Both the position numbers and the translations under genes were made by a program. This document shows positions 28,206 through 38,315 of a DNA stretch of 64,000 nt, in pieces; positions within the stretch are counted from its first letter, which is position 1; every line of letters begins with the position of its first letter. Source of the DNA: Flavobacterium sp. 140616W15 (GTDB lineage: Bacteria; Bacteroidota; Bacteroidia; Flavobacteriales; Flavobacteriaceae); NCBI RefSeq assembly GCF_003668995.1, contig NZ_CP033068.1:4340001-4404000 (forward strand). Reading direction: 5' to 3'. Below the pieces are notes generated by a model. The model saw only the letters and a list, made by a program, of their open reading frames with translations. It searched no databases and was not told the origin of the DNA.

Positions 28206-28283
28206 GATTATTGATTTTTATAGTAGAATTGCGTAATCTTGACAAGAAAAAATCCTTAGCGATTTGGCTTAATAAATCATAAA

Positions 28284-29636
28284 ATGCATAATTCAGTTTT
28301 TAAATTAGTTACCATTAAAGAAGTTAAAGAAATCTATCCTTTTTTGGTTGAGCGAGAAGGGTTTGATTATTTTGAGGAATGGGATGAACAGGATTTCTTT
28401 CTTGTAGCAAATCAAGATGTCGATTTTGAGGGCAACTTTTATTTAGACCTTTATGAGGATAAAGAAAAGAAATGGTTGTGCAAATTATTAAATCTACTGT
28501 TAAAAGGGATTGATACGTTAAGAATTGAAGGTGTTTTAATAAATGGAAATTTCTCTACAAACGGAACTATAATAAATGCCGAAGGAGATTATGGACCCTA
28601 CGTTTTTATTGCGGGTAATGTTAATTGCCAAAGTATGTTATTAGGTGGTTCATATGTTGAGATAAAAGGCAATGTTAGGGCTCAGGAAGTTGTGATGACT
28701 TCTTATAATCACGGTAATTTTAAATGTGACGGTGTAATTGAAGCTCCTGTATTTATAGTCGAAGATCATTATACAACATTTGCGGAGCGTAAAAACAAAC
28801 TGTTTTATTATAATGACAGAGCAGATGATTTTGATACTGAAAACGAATGTGAATACGATGAAGTTTCTGGGGAGGACATTATCTCGATAGAATTGCGAAA
28901 ACATCTTGATAATCCTTTAATAGAAACTTTTGAAGAATTAAAACGAGAATTAGAATTTGGAGAATTGATTTTAAAACAAAATAATCCTCCTGCTAAAACG
29001 TATGAATATTGGCGCGGTCGTGTTTTATCAAATTATAGAGATCTTAAATTGGTTCCGAAAGAATTTAAAACCGAGGAGCTTTGTAATCTGGCGTTAAATA
29101 TTACCTATCACGCTTTGCCATTTATTGATAAGAGTTTGATAACTTTTGAATTCTGCGATAAATTAATTGGCAAAGATGGTTTTGCAATTCAAGTTATTCC
29201 GGATGAATTTATGACTAAAGAACTTTGTTTTAAAGCCTCTGAAAATGGAACAATGTTAAGATTAATTCCAGAAGAATATTATTCTGAAGAATTGATTCTG
29301 TTAGTTTTTAAGAATGCAAAACATCAACCAGATATTAATGATGTTCCTTCGGCGTTTATTACTGAAAGTTTGCTCAAAGAATATGTAAAAATTGGAAAAG
29401 GATTATGGCTTGATAAGGCTTGTAAAGAAAATGAAATAGATAAATTATCTATTTTGAAACAAGTAATCGATTCAGGGATAGAATATTTAGATACTGTTTT
29501 TGGAAATCATTTTAGTAAAGAAATAGTTGATTATGCTTTTTCTGTATATGGTGGTAAAAACAAAGAGGAATGGAGTAAATATGTTCAAAAATACAAGATT
29601 AAATTTGAGCGTTTAGAGTTGAGTGAATATTTATAA
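28284..29636 (+). CDS. Protein of unknown function with DUF4116-like helical repeats
   Basis: A 450-residue soluble protein. Residues about 75-165 look like a short beta-helix of the polymer-forming type (LRIEGVLINGNFSTNGTIIN, VFIAGNVNCQSMLLGG). Residues about 245-350 contain helical repeats of the kind LVPKEFKTEELCNLAL and VIPDEFMTKELCFKA and LIPEEYYSEELILLVF, which resemble DUF4116. Proteins with such repeats are often found in accessory regions next to toxins, but no toxin is recognisable here. Not assigned a function. Confidence 0.65.
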   Translation: MHNSVFKLVTIKEVKEIYPFLVEREGFDYFEEWDEQDFFLVANQDVDFEGNFYLDLYEDKEKKWLCKLLNLLLKGIDTLRIEGVLINGNFSTNGTIINAEGDYGPYVFIAGNVNCQSMLLGGSYVEIKGNVRAQEVVMTSYNHGNFKCDGVIEAPVFIVEDHYTTFAERKNKLFYYNDRADDFDTENECEYDEVSGEDIISIELRKHLDNPLIETFEELKRELEFGELILKQNNPPAKTYEYWRGRVLSNYRDLKLVPKEFKTEELCNLALNITYHALPFIDKSLITFEFCDKLIGKDGFAIQVIPDEFMTKELCFKASENGTMLRLIPEEYYSEELILLVFKNAKHQPDINDVPSAFITESLLKEYVKIGKGLWLDKACKENEIDKLSILKQVIDSGIEYLDTVFGNHFSKEIVDYAFSVYGGKNKEEWSKYVQKYKIKFERLELSEYL

Positions 29637-29740
29637 ATATGTGTTTTGTCTAAGATGATTTGTTACAATTGATTGTTTTAGCTTACAGAATTTGTATTTT
29701 CGTTTGACTGAAATAAAATAATATTTCAAATAAAAATAGA

Positions 29741-30094
29741 TTGAAAAAGCATTTAAAATATCTGATTTATCTCTTTCTGGCTTTTGTCGTGATTGCAGGT
29801 GATGGTGCTTTGGAATTTCAATCAAAATCAGCCGATTATTATCAGTCTTCGCTCATTAACGAAAGCAGAGAATTAAATTTTAAAGACTCTGGTTTATACG
29901 TTTACAATCAAGTAAAATCTCTAGGGAAGACTTTCTTTTTAATTCCTTTAAGATGTGTTGGGTTTTCAGTCGTTTTTAGCTTTCAAGTCGCGATTGTTTT
30001 AGCAGAACATAAGTTTCTGTATCAAAATATAAGTTCATTTATAACTCAGTCTATTTTTATAAATGAAATAATAACTTCCAATATCCCTTATTAA
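29741..30094 (+). CDS. Hypothetical membrane or secreted protein
   Basis: A 117-residue protein with a signal-like N-terminus (KKHLKYLIYLFLAFVVIAG) and a second hydrophobic segment at about residues 65-88. The start is TTG at 29741; no ATG is available near it. The family is unknown to me. The 59-residue gene at 30190 follows in the same direction. Confidence 0.55.
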   Translation: MKKHLKYLIYLFLAFVVIAGDGALEFQSKSADYYQSSLINESRELNFKDSGLYVYNQVKSLGKTFFLIPLRCVGFSVVFSFQVAIVLAEHKFLYQNISSFITQSIFINEIITSNIPY

Positions 30095-30189
30095 AAGTTT
30101 ATACAACGCTTAGTGAATTTTTCTAGGCATTTATGCTATTCTAGGCATAATGATGATAAAAAAATGTCTAATCATTCATCATTTACAAA

Positions 30190-30369
30190 ATGTATAAACG
30201 TAATAATAAAATACGCTTAGAGCAATCTAGGCAACCAATACTTTGGATAAAAAGAAAAATAATCTTAATCATTACTGCATTCATGCTCGGAATGGCAAAC
30301 GGAATGAATGTACACGATGAAGCTCTTAAAGGGAATCAAAATTACACAGAACAACATAAAAAAGATTGA
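30190..30369 (+). CDS. Small single-span membrane protein
   Basis: A 59-residue protein with an ATG start, a basic N-terminus, one hydrophobic segment (about residues 24-40, around IILIITAFMLGMA) and a polar tail ending EQHKKD. It has no recognised family. Upstream, TCTAGGCAT occurs twice 18 bp apart (30122 and 30140), and a third partial copy lies inside the gene at 30226. These could be operator sites or chance repeats. Confidence 0.5.
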   Translation: MYKRNNKIRLEQSRQPILWIKRKIILIITAFMLGMANGMNVHDEALKGNQNYTEQHKKD

Positions 30370-30377
30370 TTTGTTGG

Positions 30378-30479
30378 TTAACCGCAAAGGGTGCAAGGTT
30401 TGTTTGTGTAATGCCTGATAAGCGCAAAGTTCGCAAAGCTTAGCGAACTTAGCGTAAAACTTTGTGCTCTTTGCGGTTA
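30378..30479. repeat. Nested palindromic repeat
   Basis: Outer arms TTAACCGCAAAG and CTTTGCGGTTA (30378-30389 and 30469-30479) enclose an inner palindrome, AAGTTCGC and GCGAACTT (30427-30434 and 30443-30450). It resembles intergenic repeats common in Flavobacterium. No open frame is present. Confidence 0.6.
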
Positions 30480-30499
30480 GATTTAAAAAAGTAATATAA

Positions 30500-30530
30500 A
30501 AAAACCGAAGCTTAAAAGACTTCGGTTTTT
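30500..30530 (-). terminator. Terminator after mvaS
   Basis: AAAACCGAAG pairs with CTTCGGTTTT, 8 nt beyond the mvaS stop on the minus strand. Confidence 0.8.
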
Positions 30531-30537
30531 GAATAAT

Positions 30538-31899
30538 TTAATCAACCCATTTATAATATCTTGCCCCAATTAAATTAGGGATTTCTTTTTCGATTCTATC
30601 TAAAACCCATTCGTTTTTAGGAGTTCGGATGCTTTGTTTTTGTTCTTTTTTGTGAAGCTTTTCATAAGTTTCAAAATCAATTTCGGTGCTTTTTTCTAAA
30701 GTCTCAAAAAGTTTGGTTTCAGTAAGAGCCGATTGCCATTCGGGCTGAATTGTTCCTTCGAAAACTTTTGATTTAGAACCGCTTCCGTAAGCAAGAAACC
30801 CAAATTTGGTTCCTGATATTTCTGTTTTGGTATCGTAAAAATGAGCCAAAGTCGATAATAGTCCCATAAAAATAGAACCTGTGTAAAGGTTACCTATTAA
30901 TGACGAAGCTAATTCTGCAGGTTGCAATTTCTCAGTTACAAATGTTTTGTATGCATCTGATTTTCCAACTTCTTTGATTTTGTTTTGATAATCAGCGGGT
31001 TCAATATTCTCTGCAATAATTTTTTCTGTACTGTCTAAAGCATAAATTTCTGATAACATTCTTCTTCCTTGAAAAGAGTAGGGAAGGTGCATGATAATGC
31101 TACTCCAAGTATTGTATAAAGTTTCTGTAGTATTCTTTAGTTTCTTGAATGAAAAGTATGCGTTGCGAGTACGATCCATATAACACTGATTAGAGTATTG
31201 TCCGTCAAAAACGGGTTGATCTTTATGAATCTCAATCTCAGATTCTAAGTTGTCAAACCAAGATTCGTTATTTTTGTTTTGTGTAATTGTTTCTTTTGAG
31301 AGGCTTCTGTATGGTTTAAAAAAGTCAAAAACACCTTTTGTACTTGTTGCCCAATTTTCATCGAAAGCAATAATTCTAGGGTTTGAAGTTACTAACATTG
31401 CTAGTGCTCCAGCCCCTTGAGTATATTCTCCAGTTGAATTTAAATCGTATTTAGCAAAATCGGTTGTAACGACAATTGCTTTTTTTGTTGGGTTTAGTTT
31501 AATAAAGTCAATGCAGTTTTGTAATGCATCAACACCTCCGATACAAGCAAAAGTAAAATCGACAACATCACATTCAGATAAAGTGTCTTCACCAAATTTT
31601 TGTTCCATTAATGCAATCAAAAAAGAACTTATAGGTTTCGAACTATCAATTGCGCTTTCGGTTCCAACGTAAATTCGACTTATTTCATTTAAGTTTATTT
31701 GGTTTTCAGTAATTAGTTTTGTTAGTGCATTTGCGCCAAAAACGACTGTATCTTGATAAGTGTCTGGGAGGGTCATTTTGATTAAACCCAAGCCTTTTTC
31801 TAATTTTTCGGGTTCGATATTTCTGGCTGTAGCCAAAATTTTTATGGGCAAATGTATGTTGGCTACATCAAAAGAAATAGCATCAATTCCTGTTTTCAT
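30538..31899 (-). CDS. mvaS: Hydroxymethylglutaryl-CoA synthase
   Basis: Condenses acetyl-CoA and acetoacetyl-CoA to HMG-CoA, the entry to the mevalonate route for isoprenoids, which many Flavobacteriaceae use. The 453 residues carry the catalytic glutamate in VGTESAIDSSKP (near residue 81), the nucleophilic cysteine in DFTFACIGG (near 119) and the histidine in MHLPYSFQGRRM, with the C-terminal FLAYGSGS loop. No other mevalonate genes are adjacent. Confidence 0.88.
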   Translation of the reverse strand: MKTGIDAISFDVANIHLPIKILATARNIEPEKLEKGLGLIKMTLPDTYQDTVVFGANALTKLITENQINLNEISRIYVGTESAIDSSKPISSFLIALMEQKFGEDTLSECDVVDFTFACIGGVDALQNCIDFIKLNPTKKAIVVTTDFAKYDLNSTGEYTQGAGALAMLVTSNPRIIAFDENWATSTKGVFDFFKPYRSLSKETITQNKNNESWFDNLESEIEIHKDQPVFDGQYSNQCYMDRTRNAYFSFKKLKNTTETLYNTWSSIIMHLPYSFQGRRMLSEIYALDSTEKIIAENIEPADYQNKIKEVGKSDAYKTFVTEKLQPAELASSLIGNLYTGSIFMGLLSTLAHFYDTKTEISGTKFGFLAYGSGSKSKVFEGTIQPEWQSALTETKLFETLEKSTEIDFETYEKLHKKEQKQSIRTPKNEWVLDRIEKEIPNLIGARYYKWVD

Positions 31900-32154
31900 T
31901 CTGGTTTTTTTGAGGCGATAAAGGTAAAATTAAGCTTTCAGACTTTGGTTATTTTAAATAGATAAAATTCGGGTTTAGGACACTTTTGAGGAAAATAAAT
32001 TAAAAAGCTGAAAAAAATAGCAATTTGGTAATTACATAAAAAGCAAGAATTATCTATACTGTAATTCTTTTCAAACTTATTTTGTTGTTTTTAAATTAAT
32101 TGCAAAGAAGTCTGCGAAAACTCTTTAAAATCATTATAAATAACAACGAAATGG

Positions 32155-32185
32155 TTGTAGTTCATTAGTATTTAAGTTATTTTTG
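32155..32185 (+). promoter_or_regulatory. Consensus promoter of sdhCAB
   Basis: TTG at 32155-32157, a 20-nt spacer and TATTTTTG at 32178-32185 match the Bacteroidota consensus. The start of sdhC follows 34 nt later. The rest of the 319-bp gap after mvaS shows no other feature. Confidence 0.7.
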
Positions 32186-32218
32186 TATAATTTTTTAAAA
32201 CAAACTACTTAAACTCTT

Positions 32219-32884
32219 ATGGCACAATCTGCACTATTGAATGCTTCCATCTTAAAGAAAGTGGCTATGGCTCTTTCGGGAATATTCTTAATCACGTTTT
32301 TAGCGCTGCATGTTTCCTTAAATTTTATTTCTATTATAAGTATAGATGTCTTTAACGAGGCTTCTCACTTTATGGGATACAATCCGCTGATTCAATATGT
32401 AATGCAACCTGTTTTGGCAATCGGTGTAATTTTCCATTTTGTAATGGGATTTGTATTGACACTTCAAAACAGCGCGGCAAGACCAATTGCATATGCAAAA
32501 TACAACGGAGCTGCTAATGCTTCATGGACTTCTAGAAATATGATTATTTCTGGAGCTGTTATTTTAGCATTTTTAGTATTGCATTTTTACGATTTTTGGT
32601 TTCCTGAAGTTACCTATAAATATATAGTAGGTACAGCACCAGATGCTACAAGGTATTATGGAGAATTAGTTCATAAATTTCATGATCCAATTCGTACAGG
32701 ATTGTACTGTATTTCTTTTGTGTTGTTAGGTTTCCACCTTTGGCACGGATTCAGTTCTTCACTTCAGTCAATGGGGATGAACAATAAGTACTCTAGATCT
32801 TTAAGTAGATTCGGTTATGGATTTGCGGTAGTAGTTCCTGCTCTTTTCGTAATAATCGCATTATTTCATCATTTCAATAATTAA
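32219..32884 (+). CDS. sdhC: Succinate dehydrogenase cytochrome b subunit
   Basis: A 221-residue membrane anchor of the b558 type with five hydrophobic helices and several helix histidines that can bind haem (in LALHVSL, GVIFHFV, LVLHFYD and FHLWHGF). It passes electrons from the SdhAB subunits to menaquinone. It is the first gene of the sdhCAB operon and is 11 bp from sdhA. Confidence 0.93.
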   Translation: MAQSALLNASILKKVAMALSGIFLITFLALHVSLNFISIISIDVFNEASHFMGYNPLIQYVMQPVLAIGVIFHFVMGFVLTLQNSAARPIAYAKYNGAANASWTSRNMIISGAVILAFLVLHFYDFWFPEVTYKYIVGTAPDATRYYGELVHKFHDPIRTGLYCISFVLLGFHLWHGFSSSLQSMGMNNKYSRSLSRFGYGFAVVVPALFVIIALFHHFNN

Positions 32885-32895
32885 TATAAATTATA

Positions 32896-34896
32896 ATGGC
32901 ATTAGATTCAAAAATTCCACACGGCCCAATTTCGGACAAATGGACAGATTATAAAGATCATATTAATTTAGTAAACCCTGCTAACAAACGTAACTTAGAT
33001 GTTATTGTTGTTGGAACTGGTTTAGCTGGAGGTTCTGCTGCGGCGACTCTTGCTGAATTAGGGTATAACGTAAAAGCTTTTTGTTTTCAAGATTCACCAC
33101 GTCGTGCGCACTCAATTGCAGCACAAGGGGGAATTAATGCAGCAAAAAACTATCAAGGAGATGGAGATTCAGTTTTCCGTTTGTTTTATGATACAGTAAA
33201 AGGGGGTGACTACCGTGCGCGTGAAGCAAACGTTCATCGTCTTGCCGAAGTTTCGGCTAATATTATCGACCAATGTGTGGCTCAAGGAGTTCCATTGGCT
33301 CGTGAATACGGTGGTTTATTAGATAACCGTTCTTTTGGAGGAACTTTGGTTTCTAGAACTTTTTATGCAAAAGGACAAACCGGACAACAATTATTATTAG
33401 GAGCATATTCTGCAATGAACCGTCAAATCGGTCGTGGAAAAATCAAAATGTACAACCGTCACGAAATGCTAGATTTAGTTATTGTAGACGGAAAAGCAAG
33501 AGGTATTATTGCTCGTAACTTAATTACAGGAGAAATCGAAAGACACTCAGCTCACGCTGTTGTTATTGGTTCAGGTGGTTACGGAAACGTATTTTTCTTA
33601 TCGACAAATGCGATGGGAAGTAATGCTACTGCAGCTTGGAAAATTCACAAAAAAGGAGCGTTTTTTGCAAATCCTTGTTACACACAAATTCACCCAACAT
33701 GTATTCCAGTTTCTGGAGATCACCAGTCAAAATTGACTTTGATGTCTGAATCTTTACGTAATGATGGTCGTATTTGGGTGCCTGCAAAATTAGAAGATGC
33801 AAAAGCTATCCGTGAAGGAAAGAAAAAACCAACAGATTTATCTGAGGAAGAAAGAGATTATTACTTAGAAAGAAGATACCCTTCATTTGGAAATTTAGTT
33901 CCTCGTGACGTTGCATCTCGTGCCGCTAAAGAGCGTTGTGATGCAGGTTTTGGAGTAAATAAAACAGGTGAGGCTGTTTACCTTGATTTTGCTGCAGCAA
34001 TACAGCGTTATGGTAAAGAACAAGCTTATGTTAAAGGTTTAGATGCTAATGATAAGAACCTGGTTATTAAATTAGGAACTGAAGTAGTTGAAAATAAATA
34101 CGGAAACTTATTCCAAATGTATTTAAAAATCGTTGACGAAAACCCATACATAACACCAATGATGATTTATCCTGCGGTTCACTATACAATGGGTGGAACT
34201 TGGGTTGATTATAATTTAATGACTACAATTCCTGGATGTTTCTCTATTGGAGAGTCTAACTTCTCTGATCACGGAGCAAACAGATTAGGAGCTTCTGCTT
34301 TAATGCAAGGTTTAGCAGATGGATATTTTGTATTACCATACACTATCGGAGATTATTTGTCACCAGATATCAAGATGGGACCTATTTCTACAGATTTACC
34401 AGAATTCGTAGAAGCTGAGAAAGCTGTAAAAGACCAAATCGAGAAATTCCTTAACAATAACGGTACACATTCTGTTGACCATTTCCATAAGAAATTAGGG
34501 AAAATTATGTGGGATAAAGTTGGTATGGCTCGTAACGCTAAAGGATTAAATGAAGCTATTGTAGAAATTGCTGCTTTACGTGAAGAATTTTACAGAGATG
34601 TAAAAGTACCAGGAAAAGCGAATGAGTTTAATCAAGAATTAGAGAAAGCGACACGTGTTGCCGATTTCTTGGAGCTAGGTGAATTGTTTGCGAAAGATGC
34701 TTTACACAGAAATGAATCTTGTGGAGGTCACTTCCGTGAAGAATACCAATCAGCAGATGGAGAAGCACAACGTGATGATGAAAACTTTGCTTATGTAGCA
34801 GCTTGGGAGTACAAAGGAAAACCTAGCGATGCAGTATTGCATAAAGAAGAATTAGTTTTCGATAATATTAAATTGGTAACTCGTAGTTATAAATAG
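32896..34896 (+). CDS. sdhA: Succinate dehydrogenase/fumarate reductase flavoprotein subunit
   Basis: A 666-residue FAD subunit that oxidises succinate on the cytoplasmic face of the membrane. The FAD fold is [14 protein letters not shown], and the flavin-linking histidine is in [11 protein letters not shown]. Active-site stretches are [19 protein letters not shown], and [20 protein letters not shown]. The length and insertions fit the Bacteroidota/epsilon-type three-subunit complex. Confidence 0.95.
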   Translation: MALDSKIPHGPISDKWTDYKDHINLVNPANKRNLDVIVVGTGLAGGSAAATLAELGYNVKAFCFQDSPRRAHSIAAQGGINAAKNYQGDGDSVFRLFYDTVKGGDYRAREANVHRLAEVSANIIDQCVAQGVPLAREYGGLLDNRSFGGTLVSRTFYAKGQTGQQLLLGAYSAMNRQIGRGKIKMYNRHEMLDLVIVDGKARGIIARNLITGEIERHSAHAVVIGSGGYGNVFFLSTNAMGSNATAAWKIHKKGAFFANPCYTQIHPTCIPVSGDHQSKLTLMSESLRNDGRIWVPAKLEDAKAIREGKKKPTDLSEEERDYYLERRYPSFGNLVPRDVASRAAKERCDAGFGVNKTGEAVYLDFAAAIQRYGKEQAYVKGLDANDKNLVIKLGTEVVENKYGNLFQMYLKIVDENPYITPMMIYPAVHYTMGGTWVDYNLMTTIPGCFSIGESNFSDHGANRLGASALMQGLADGYFVLPYTIGDYLSPDIKMGPISTDLPEFVEAEKAVKDQIEKFLNNNGTHSVDHFHKKLGKIMWDKVGMARNAKGLNEAIVEIAALREEFYRDVKVPGKANEFNQELEKATRVADFLELGELFAKDALHRNESCGGHFREEYQSADGEAQRDDENFAYVAAWEYKGKPSDAVLHKEELVFDNIKLVTRSYK

Positions 34897-34904
34897 CAAT
34901 TAGT

Positions 34905-34980
34905 TAAAAGACAAAAGTCTCAAAGTTAAATGACTGAATGTTAATTGACTTTCGACTTTCGACTTTATGACTTTCAAACT
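34905..34980. repeat. Short repetitive spacer between sdhA and sdhB
   Basis: The 92-bp spacer contains variants of GACTTTCGACTTT and AAAGTCTCAAAGTTAAATGAC in both orientations. Such low-complexity spacers are common in Flavobacterium. It interrupts an otherwise tight operon, and the opposed AAAGTC/GACTTT units can form a weak hairpin. Confidence 0.4.
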
Positions 34981-34988
34981 AAAAAAGT

Positions 34989-35735
34989 ATGAAACTTACA
35001 TTAAAAATATGGCGTCAGAAAAACGCTGAAGATAAAGGTGGAATCGTAGATTACCCAATCGACGGTATTGAACCAGATATGTCTTTCCTTGAAATGTTAG
35101 ATGTTCTTAACGAGCAATTAATCAATAAAGGAGAAGAGCCAGTTGCATTTGATCATGATTGTCGCGAAGGAATTTGCGGAATGTGTTCATTATTTATTAA
35201 CGGAGAGGCGCATGGACCAGATAGAGGTGTAACAACTTGTCAATTGCACATGCGTATGTTTAAAGATGGAGATACGATTTTTATCGAGCCATTTAGAGCA
35301 AAGGCTTTTCCGGTAATTAAAGATTTAGTTGTTGATAGAACTTCTTTTGATAGAATTCAACACGCTGGAGGATTTATCTCTGTAAATACATCAGGAAATA
35401 CGATTGATGCAAATACAATTCCGATTAACAAACATGATGCAGATATGGCTTTTGATGCTGCTACCTGCATTGGTTGTGGAGCTTGTGTTGCAACTTGTAA
35501 AAACTCATCAGCAATGTTATTCGTTTCTGCTAAAGTGTCTCAATATGCTTTATTGCCACAAGGTCGTATCGAAGCTACGGATCGTGTTTTAAACATGGTT
35601 CACCAAATGGATGCTGAAGGTTTTGGTAACTGTACCAATACTGGAGCTTGCGAAGTAGAATGTCCTAAAGGAATTTCTCTTGAAAATATTGCACGTATGA
35701 ACCGTGAGTATTTATCAGCAAGTTTAAAAGGATAA
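34989..35735 (+). CDS. sdhB: Succinate dehydrogenase/fumarate reductase iron-sulfur subunit
   Basis: A 248-residue electron-transfer subunit. The N-terminal [2Fe-2S] domain has CREGICGMC and a later cysteine in GVTTCQLH. The C-terminal ferredoxin domain has [11 protein letters not shown] and a second cluster at [12 protein letters not shown], giving the [4Fe-4S] and [3Fe-4S] ligands. Last gene of sdhCAB, followed by a perfect terminator. Confidence 0.95.
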   Translation: MKLTLKIWRQKNAEDKGGIVDYPIDGIEPDMSFLEMLDVLNEQLINKGEEPVAFDHDCREGICGMCSLFINGEAHGPDRGVTTCQLHMRMFKDGDTIFIEPFRAKAFPVIKDLVVDRTSFDRIQHAGGFISVNTSGNTIDANTIPINKHDADMAFDAATCIGCGACVATCKNSSAMLFVSAKVSQYALLPQGRIEATDRVLNMVHQMDAEGFGNCTNTGACEVECPKGISLENIARMNREYLSASLKG

Positions 35736-35764
35736 TCTGAAATAAAATTCAATTTAGTTTTTAT

Positions 35765-35800
35765 AAAAAACGCATTTGCCTTGGCAAATGCGTTTTTTTT
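35765..35800. terminator. Bidirectional terminator between sdhB and the GH20 gene
   Basis: AAAAAACGCATTTGCC pairs perfectly with GGCAAATGCGTTTTTT across a 2-nt loop, and serves both convergent genes. Confidence 0.95.
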
Positions 35801-35810
35801 GTTATACCTA

Positions 35811-38114
35811 TTATTCGTAATATAATTGAGAGGCACTTATTTCTTGTTTTTCTTTGCCTTCTTGACGGATGAAGCACTGTAAAACAGAACTTCCAGCAGC
35901 ATCGAAATAGCTGATGTTTATTTTGTGAAATCCTTTTTCGAGTTTTGCTGCTCCGAAAGCTTCATTGATCCAATGTCTTCCGTCGTTATCAACAATAAGT
36001 TGGTTGTCGATAAATAATTTGGCACCATCATCTACAATAGTAGAAAATTCATATTGTGCTGTTTCGGGAATATAGATATAGCTGTCAAACTTTAAGCCCA
36101 TATATAGATTCTCTTTTGATTTGTATTTTTTCATCTCGATTACGCCTTGATGTATTCCAGACTTAGTAAATTTTATGGTGTCTAGTTCTAGTGTTTGCTG
36201 CGCGAATTTATTTGTGTAAGAATATTTTAATCCATTTTTTGTTGGCTTAATAGTTAATGCAGGCTGGATTTCTGAATTTTTAACGGAAATTGTGGTAACA
36301 GAACTTCTTCTTCCACTTGGACTTATTTGTACTACTTTTATATTTCTAAATTCTCCTTTTGGGATGTAAATAGTAACTGGTTTTTTGTAATTACTAGCAG
36401 TTTCATCAGGGTTGTAGCCATCAATGGTATAGAAAATTTGCCCATTTTTAATAGTTGGTTGCATCTCCAGTATATATTTGGAAGCTATAACAGCAGTATC
36501 TTGAATTCCAAATGGAGTAGGGACTTTGTATAGTCTTTTCTGAGATTCTAATTTTTCTATATGATGTGGAAATCTTTTTAGCATTAAATTAGAGTAATTT
36601 TTATTCTTTGTTTCTGTCCAGGCAATTTCTGCAAATGGAAATAATCTTGGGTAAAGCATATAGTTTAGCTTAGCTGGACTTGTAACATATTCGGACCAAA
36701 TATTAGCTTGAACACCATAAATGTATTTTTGTTGCTCGATAGTTAAGCTATCTACTGGTGTGGGATTGTAATTGTACACTTCGTGAACGGTTGTTAAGCG
36801 TCCAACAGATAATGGTTCTTGTAATGAATATCCTTGATTATGGTCAAAATAAACATAATCCTCGGGTGTCATGATTACTTTGTGTTTTTCTCTTGCTGCT
36901 GCTATTCCGCCAGATTCTCCTCTCCATGACATAACTGTAGCATTAGGAGCGAGACCACCTTCTAAAATTTCATCCCATCCAAAGATTTGCCTTCCATTTG
37001 CATTAAGGTATTTCTCCATACGTTTTATGAAGTAACTTTGAAGTTCATGTTCGTTTTTTAGACCTAGTTCTTTTATTCTCTTTTGACAATTTGGACATTT
37101 TTCCCATCTTGATTTTGGGCATTCATCTCCACCAATATGGATGTATTCGCTAGGAAAAAGTGTCATTACCTCCTTCAGAACATCTTCTAAGAAAACAAAA
37201 GTCTCTTCCTTACCTGCGCAAAAAACATCTTCAAATACGCCCCAAGACTCAATTACTTTTAAGTCTGATGAGGGGAAACAGGCTAAATTTGGATAAGCAG
37301 CAACAGCAGCAGACGCATGCCCTGGCATTTCAATTTCTGGAATTACGTTTACAAAATGATCTTCAGCAAATTTTACAACTTCTTTAATTTCTTCTTGTGT
37401 ATAATATCCTCCGTATGGAATATTGTCAAAAAATCTTGGAAATCTTTCAAACTTATTTCCAACAAGTGTTTGTGCTCTTTTAGAACCAATTTCTGTGAGT
37501 TTTGGGTATTTTTTTATTTCAATTCTCCATCCTTGGTCATCAGTTAAGTGCCAATGAAAATTATTTAGTTTGTAATAGGACATTTGGGCAATGAAATCTT
37601 TTATGACTTCTGTAGAAAAAAAGTGTCGGCAAACATCTAGATGTAAACCTCTGTATTGATATCGGGGTTGATCTATAATTTCAACGGTTGGTAGTTTTAT
37701 CTGGGAATTAACGGTTGGATTATTTGGTAAGAGTTGAAGTAAACTTTGTACGGCATAAAATAAACCTTGTTCTTGACCTGTAACAAAAATCCCTTTTGGG
37801 GTAATATTTATTTTATAGGCTTCCTTGTTTGTTTTTGTTGAAGCTGGTTCTGTTGTAAATTGAACTAGAATGGCAGCTTTATTTTTTGGTGTGTTTTTGT
37901 TTATAACAGATTCAAAAATTTGAGCTGTTTTAAGTTCTTTAGGTGTGTACTTGTTGTTTTTAAAAACAATTTTTATTTGACCTTTTATAGTAATGCTATC
38001 GCCCGTTTCCTTGTAGAAATTTGGTGCTGGAATGATGGTGGAATTATTTAATGACTCTTGGGCATTTCCTAAAGAATAGCATAGTATTAAAATGAATAAG
38101 AGGTTTTTTTTCAT
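35811..38114 (-). CDS. Secreted GH20 beta-N-acetylhexosaminidase with PA14-like domain
   Basis: Removes terminal beta-linked GlcNAc from chitin oligomers or glycans. The start is taken at ATG 38114 (767 residues) because it begins a good signal peptide, MKKNLLFILILCYSLGNAQ; the ATT-rich frame upstream adds nine poor residues. Order of parts: GH20b-like domain (to about 140), catalytic barrel with HWHLTDDQGWR and the catalytic Asp-Glu pair in HIGGDECPKSRW, a chitobiase-type C-terminal domain (from about 540), and a PA14-like lectin domain (YEFSTIVDDGAKLFID...). No type IX sorting tail, so probably periplasmic. It heads the cluster with a GCAA-N5-TTGC site upstream. Confidence 0.9.
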   Translation of the reverse strand: MKKNLLFILILCYSLGNAQESLNNSTIIPAPNFYKETGDSITIKGQIKIVFKNNKYTPKELKTAQIFESVINKNTPKNKAAILVQFTTEPASTKTNKEAYKINITPKGIFVTGQEQGLFYAVQSLLQLLPNNPTVNSQIKLPTVEIIDQPRYQYRGLHLDVCRHFFSTEVIKDFIAQMSYYKLNNFHWHLTDDQGWRIEIKKYPKLTEIGSKRAQTLVGNKFERFPRFFDNIPYGGYYTQEEIKEVVKFAEDHFVNVIPEIEMPGHASAAVAAYPNLACFPSSDLKVIESWGVFEDVFCAGKEETFVFLEDVLKEVMTLFPSEYIHIGGDECPKSRWEKCPNCQKRIKELGLKNEHELQSYFIKRMEKYLNANGRQIFGWDEILEGGLAPNATVMSWRGESGGIAAAREKHKVIMTPEDYVYFDHNQGYSLQEPLSVGRLTTVHEVYNYNPTPVDSLTIEQQKYIYGVQANIWSEYVTSPAKLNYMLYPRLFPFAEIAWTETKNKNYSNLMLKRFPHHIEKLESQKRLYKVPTPFGIQDTAVIASKYILEMQPTIKNGQIFYTIDGYNPDETASNYKKPVTIYIPKGEFRNIKVVQISPSGRRSSVTTISVKNSEIQPALTIKPTKNGLKYSYTNKFAQQTLELDTIKFTKSGIHQGVIEMKKYKSKENLYMGLKFDSYIYIPETAQYEFSTIVDDGAKLFIDNQLIVDNDGRHWINEAFGAAKLEKGFHKINISYFDAAGSSVLQCFIRQEGKEKQEISASQLYYE

Positions 38115-38138
38115 GTTTGGATTTTGATTGGTTAAAAA

Positions 38139-38146
38139 CAAATTTA
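38139..38146 (-). promoter_or_regulatory. -7 promoter element of the GH20 gene
   Basis: TAAATTTG on the minus strand, 24 nt before the ATG. There is no TTG at the -33 position. The GCAA-N5-TTGC site begins 30 nt upstream, the same distance as at susC. Confidence 0.45.
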
Positions 38147-38176
38147 AAGTTTATAATGGGATTAGTTGATTTTTGT

Positions 38177-38189
38177 GCAAAAAAATTGC
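38177..38189. promoter_or_regulatory. Putative operator GCAA-N5-TTGC (GH20 side)
   Basis: GCAAAAAAATTGC, a 13-bp inverted repeat, one of six in the cluster. It lies upstream of the GH20 -7 box in the divergent region shared with the DeoR gene. Confidence 0.55.
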
Positions 38190-38265
38190 ATTGTGTGTTT
38201 TGGTATTTAATATATTGTAAATGATAATATTGTGTTGTTTTATTGTTCTATTTTTATTTTGGTTA

Positions 38266-38278
38266 GCAATATTATTGC
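38266..38278. promoter_or_regulatory. Putative operator GCAA-N5-TTGC (DeoR side)
   Basis: GCAATATTATTGC is a perfect palindrome. It covers the region 10-23 nt upstream of the deoR -7 box, where RNA polymerase binds, so occupation should repress the regulator gene. Confidence 0.6.
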
Positions 38279-38288
38279 ATTATTTGCT

Positions 38289-38296
38289 TATTTTTG
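38289..38296 (+). promoter_or_regulatory. -7 promoter element of the DeoR gene
   Basis: TATTTTTG matches TAnnTTTG and ends 19 nt before the ATG at 38316. Confidence 0.5.
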
Positions 38297-38315
38297 TTCT
38301 AATAAATAGAATCTT

